A stretch of DNA of 40,054 bases from NCBI GenBank assembly GCA_015067895.1, contig SVLP01000023.1:1-40054 (forward strand), read 5' to 3'. The stretch comes from Oscillospiraceae bacterium. Lineage in GTDB: Bacteria > Bacillota_A > Clostridia > Oscillospirales > Oscillospiraceae. The notes below the pieces were generated by a model. It saw nothing but the letters and a program-made list of their open reading frames with translations, was not told the DNA's origin and ran no database searches. Made by a program: the position numbers and the translations under genes. Shown here piece by piece: positions 37,985-40,054 of this stretch. Each line of letters starts with the position of its first letter. The stretch's first letter is position 1.

Positions 37985-38431
37985 ATGCAAAACCACGAAC
38001 TCGGCCACTACTATACCCTGGGTCACTTGGCCCAATTCACCGGCTTCACCGACCGCACCCTGCGAAATTACCTAACCAAGGGAATACTGGAGGGCGAGAA
38101 GATCAACGGAGTCTGGCACTTCACCGAAGAGCAGCTGGATGCCTTCTTCCGCCATCCCGCCGTCCGCCCCAGTCTTCTCGCGAAGAAGAACGCCACCGTG
38201 TACGACTTTCTTCTGGAATCCAAAAGAACGGAGCCGCGCATCTGCGTCATCCTGGATCTCCCCGGCGCAGACCGGGAAGCCATCTCCGAATTCTTCTGCG
38301 ACGCCATCACCGGCGGCAGCTTCCACGACCTCCGCTTCTCCTTCGACGGGATCGAAACGCCCCGACTCATTCTCTCCGGCCACCCCGACGAGATCCTGCC
38401 CCTCGTCAATTCCTACAAATCCACCCACTAA
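37985..38431 (+). CDS. MerR-like helix-turn-helix protein
   Basis: A 148-residue protein. Residues 10-58 form a MerR-type winged helix (YTLGHLAQFTGFTDRTLRNYLTKGIL, then EGEKINGVWHFTEEQLDAFF). Residues 75-148 form an unrecognised domain of alpha/beta character (ICVILDLPGADREAISEFF, LRFSFDG, RLILSGHPDEILPLV). There are no Cys-rich metal sites. AAAGGAG precedes the ATG. It has its own promoter and terminator. It probably regulates transcription; the target and ligand are unknown. Confidence 0.78.
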   Translation: MQNHELGHYYTLGHLAQFTGFTDRTLRNYLTKGILEGEKINGVWHFTEEQLDAFFRHPAVRPSLLAKKNATVYDFLLESKRTEPRICVILDLPGADREAISEFFCDAITGGSFHDLRFSFDGIETPRLILSGHPDEILPLVNSYKSTH

Positions 38432-38439
38432 AACCCAGC

Positions 38440-38466
38440 AAGGCACCCAAATCGGGTGCCTTTTCC
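38440..38466 (+). terminator. Terminator of the MerR-like gene
   Basis: AAGGCACCC (38440-38448) with GGGTGCCTT (38454-38462), then TTCCC. Confidence 0.8.
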
Positions 38467-38476
38467 CATTTTCCCC

Positions 38477-38505
38477 TTGCGTCAATCAGAAAACAGTTGT
38501 ATCAT
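38477..38505 (+). promoter_or_regulatory. Promoter of the HD-hydrolase operon
   Basis: TTGCGT (38477-38482), 17 bp, TATCAT (38500-38505). Confidence 0.65.
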
Positions 38506-38530
38506 ACCATTTTAAGAAAGGGGCGATTCC

Positions 38531-39091
38531 ATGGAACCCAGAACCCTTCTCAATATTCTGACCGTTGCCGAACGCCTCAAGGACACCACCCGCCATTGCT
38601 TCACCAGCAAGGGACGTCACGAGTCCGTGGCCGAACACAGCTGGATGATGACCCTGATGTCCTTCTTCCTCCGGGACGAATTCCCCGAAGCCGACATGGG
38701 CAAGGTCACGAGAATGTGCATCATCCACGACCTGGGCGAATGCTTCACCGGCGACATCCCCGCCTTCCACAAGACCGCCGCCCACGAGCAGACCGAGGAC
38801 GACCTGCTCTCCGCCTGGGTCGACACCCTCCCCCAGCCCTACCGGGACGAAATGCGTGACCTTTATGCCGAAATGTCCGCCCGACAGACCCTGGAAGCGA
38901 AGATCTACAAGGCCATCGACAGTTTGGAAGCCGTCATCCAGCACAACCTCTCCGACCTGTCCACCTGGATCCCCCACGAATACCAGCTCAACCAGACCTA
39001 CGGCTTCGACAAAGCCGCCTTCTCCCCGTACCTGACGAAACTGCGGGAAGAAATTCTGAAGGACACCCTGGAAAAGCTTGAAGAAGCATAA
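38531..39091 (+). CDS. HD-domain hydrolase (YfbR/HDDC2-like 5'-deoxynucleotidase type)
   Basis: A 186-residue metal-dependent phosphohydrolase. Motifs: RHESVAEHSW with H36, IIHDLGE with H66 and D67 followed by E70, then a later IDSLEAVIQ region with an Asp that completes the metal site. YfbR-like enzymes dephosphorylate deoxynucleoside monophosphates. AAAGGGG precedes the ATG. A small anchored protein gene follows 17 bp later on the same strand, probably cotranscribed. Confidence 0.88.
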   Translation: MEPRTLLNILTVAERLKDTTRHCFTSKGRHESVAEHSWMMTLMSFFLRDEFPEADMGKVTRMCIIHDLGECFTGDIPAFHKTAAHEQTEDDLLSAWVDTLPQPYRDEMRDLYAEMSARQTLEAKIYKAIDSLEAVIQHNLSDLSTWIPHEYQLNQTYGFDKAAFSPYLTKLREEILKDTLEKLEEA

Positions 39092-39108
39092 CCCAAAGGA
39101 GGTCACCA

Positions 39109-39492
39109 ATGGTCAAAGCCGTCATCCTGCTCGCCGCACTTGCAGCCATTTTTCTCTTCCTTTATGATCGGGGCTATATGGTCATCAACGCAAAAAGCGC
39201 CGCCTCCTTCATCGGCTCCCCAAAGGGCACAGGCGCCAGCTTCACCTCCTGCAATGGATACACAAAGCGGATCGTCCGCTTCCAGGCCGATGGTACTTAC
39301 ACCTTCATTCTGAACGCAGACCTGAGCAAAGGCAGCATCTCCGTGGAACTCCAGAATGCCGAGAAACAAAGGGTTATGCTCCTGAATTGCACAAACACAA
39401 GTGCATCTGTCACCATAGAAAAGAAGGAAAAATACTATTTGATTACCAAATTCAAATCCGCAACCGGACGCTATTCCCTGATCCGGGAATAA
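39109..39492 (+). CDS. Small membrane-anchored protein of unknown function
   Basis: A 127-residue protein with an N-terminal hydrophobic helix (VILLAALAAIFLFLY, residues 5-19) acting as an anchor or uncleaved signal, followed by a beta-rich domain (IVRFQADGTYTFILNADL, GSISVELQNAEKQRVMLL, SASVTIEKKEKYYLITKF). Two cysteines (FTSCNGY and LLNCTNT) could form a disulfide outside the cell. An excellent AAAGGAGGT site lies 5 bp before the ATG. No family recognised. Confidence 0.75.
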   Translation: MVKAVILLAALAAIFLFLYDRGYMVINAKSAASFIGSPKGTGASFTSCNGYTKRIVRFQADGTYTFILNADLSKGSISVELQNAEKQRVMLLNCTNTSASVTIEKKEKYYLITKFKSATGRYSLIRE

Positions 39493-39505
39493 TCATTGTA
39501 CAAGA

Positions 39506-39538
39506 AAAGCCAAGCTGGATTCCATACAGCTTGGCTTT
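39506..39538 (+). terminator. Hairpin after the HD-hydrolase operon
   Basis: A 12-bp perfect stem, AAAGCCAAGCTG (39506-39517) with CAGCTTGGCTTT (39527-39538), 9-nt loop; weak T-tract. Confidence 0.75.
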
Positions 39539-39548
39539 CACAGTTCTA

Positions 39549-39705
39549 ATACTAATTCTTGGTTAAATGGTTTAAGAGCTTTCCGAGGATAAATTGTGCC
39601 AGAAAAGGCCGAGGACGACGGTGGGCTGTCGCCCACCTAGGACGAGAACGCATTATGGCGCAATTTAGACCGGAAAGAATGAAACGGTTAATCAAGAGTT
39701 AGTAT
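39549..39705. repeat. MITE-like element, full copy (157 bp)
   Basis: Terminal inverted repeats ATACTAATTCTTGGTTAA (39549-39566) and TTAATCAAGAGTTAGTAT (39688-39705), 16 of 18 paired. The interior folds further: AAATTG...CAATTT and GGTGGGCTGTCGCCCACC. Shares its interior with 27983-28140 (inverted) and its ends with 2404-2476. Confidence 0.9.
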
Positions 39706-39713
39706 AAACGCAA

Positions 39714-39742
39714 AGAAAAAGGACTTCCTTTCGGAAGTCCTT
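39714..39742 (-). terminator. Terminator downstream of 5S rRNA
   Basis: AAGGACTTCC (39719-39728) with GGAAGTCCTT (39733-39742); on the minus strand followed by TTTTTCTTT. Confidence 0.88.
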
Positions 39743-39744
39743 GT

Positions 39745-39859
39745 GTTGGCATTACCTATTTTCACGGCCCGTCACCAGGCAACTATCGTCGGCGTAAGTG
39801 AGCTTAACTTCTGTGTTCGGGATGGGAACAGGTGGACCCTCACCACAATCAATACCAAC
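39745..39859 (-). rRNA. rrf: 5S ribosomal RNA
   Basis: On the minus strand: the conserved CCACCTGTTCCCATCCCG and GAACACAGAAGTTAAG segments of 5S rRNA, with GTTGGTATT at the 5' end pairing with AATGCCAAC at the 3' end. About 115 nt; ends are accurate to a few bases. It is the last visible gene of an rRNA/tRNA transcript reading right to left. Confidence 0.95.
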
Positions 39860-39945
39860 TCTCACCGGATGGCTGCTAACCATCCTCTATATAATGCCTC
39901 AGTCCATGGTGTTCTGTTATTAACCACTTCAGAGGACTTTTTAAC

Positions 39946-40020
39946 TGGTGACCCATACCGGATTCGAACCGATGTTAACGGCGTGAGAGGCCGCTGTCTT
40001 AACCACTTGACCAATGGGCC
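39946..40020 (-). tRNA. tRNA-Glu(CTC)
   Basis: A 75-nt cloverleaf on the minus strand: acceptor GGCCCAT / ATGGGTC, discriminator A, encoded CCA; anticodon loop CTCTCAC (anticodon CTC); TTCGAAT T-loop. It lies upstream of the 5S gene on the same strand. Confidence 0.93.
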
Positions 40021-40023
40021 GTT

Positions 40024-40054
40024 TGGTCCGCTCTCAGGGACTCGAACCCGGGAC
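40024..40054 (-). tRNA. 3' end of another tRNA (truncated by the window)
   Basis: On the minus strand a GGGTTCGAGTCCC T-arm, an acceptor strand ending AGAGCGG, A and CCA. The anticodon is outside the window, so the isotype cannot be read. Confidence 0.75.

Overview
The window looks like chromosomal DNA of a gut-type member of the Bacillota, probably class Clostridia, order Oscillospirales. This is inferred from the G+C-rich coding, strong GGAGG ribosome binding sites, surface proteins with C-terminal SLH domains, an anaerobic sulfatase maturase, tRNAs with encoded CCA, and very dense small palindromic repeats. No transposase, integrase, phage gene or CRISPR array is visible.

Positions 1-14000 hold a coherent sulfated-glycan locus. 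Two genes for SLH surface proteins face each other: the 3' end of one (1-1020, +) and a 1498-residue GH20 hexosaminidase-type protein (9435-13931, -). Between them lie a radical-SAM sulfatase maturase (+) and, on the minus strand, a tripartite tricarboxylate-type transporter (tctC, tctB, tctA), a cytoplasmic Cys-type sulfatase, a GntR/LacI-type regulator and a TauE/SafE-type anion exporter. The inferred model is that the surface hexosaminidase releases sulfated sugars, the transporter imports them, the sulfatase (activated by the maturase) removes sulfate, and the exporter disposes of sulfite or sulfate. An identical 12-mer upstream of the maturase, tctC and exporter promoters suggests a shared regulon.

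Positions 14000-21000 are mostly housekeeping genes: an acetyltransferase-MazG fusion, a DegV protein, a CaCA cation antiporter behind a yybP-ykoY (Mn2+) riboswitch, a YhcC-type radical SAM protein, a PlsC-like acyltransferase with an added zinc ribbon, and a compact S24/S26 peptidase.

Positions 21052-25612 (-) form an exopolysaccharide control module: a CpsB-type tyrosine phosphatase, a DUF5011-type exported protein, and two consecutive BY-type tyrosine kinases that both end in Tyr-Gly repeats. A divergent ABC exporter follows (25718-27472).

Positions 27500-40054 carry tRNA-Ala(CGC), a nucleotidyltransferase, a PPC/DUF296 protein, a DUF5662-GH13 operon, tRNA-Gln(CTG), a Na/Pi cotransporter divergent from a KdpD/KdpE-like two-component system, an S51 peptidase, a kinase-fold protein, a MerR-like protein, an HD hydrolase with a small anchored protein, and the distal end of an rRNA/tRNA cluster (5S rRNA, tRNA-Glu(CTC), partial tRNA) on the minus strand.

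The intergenic regions are unusually rich in structure. There are three copies of a 157-bp MITE-like element (one internally deleted), a family ending in TGCTTATCG, a family ending in GTCATTGCGAG, two islands of nested inverted repeats, and a cluster of mini-hairpins with covarying stems. Functions are assigned from motifs read by eye; no database search was possible.
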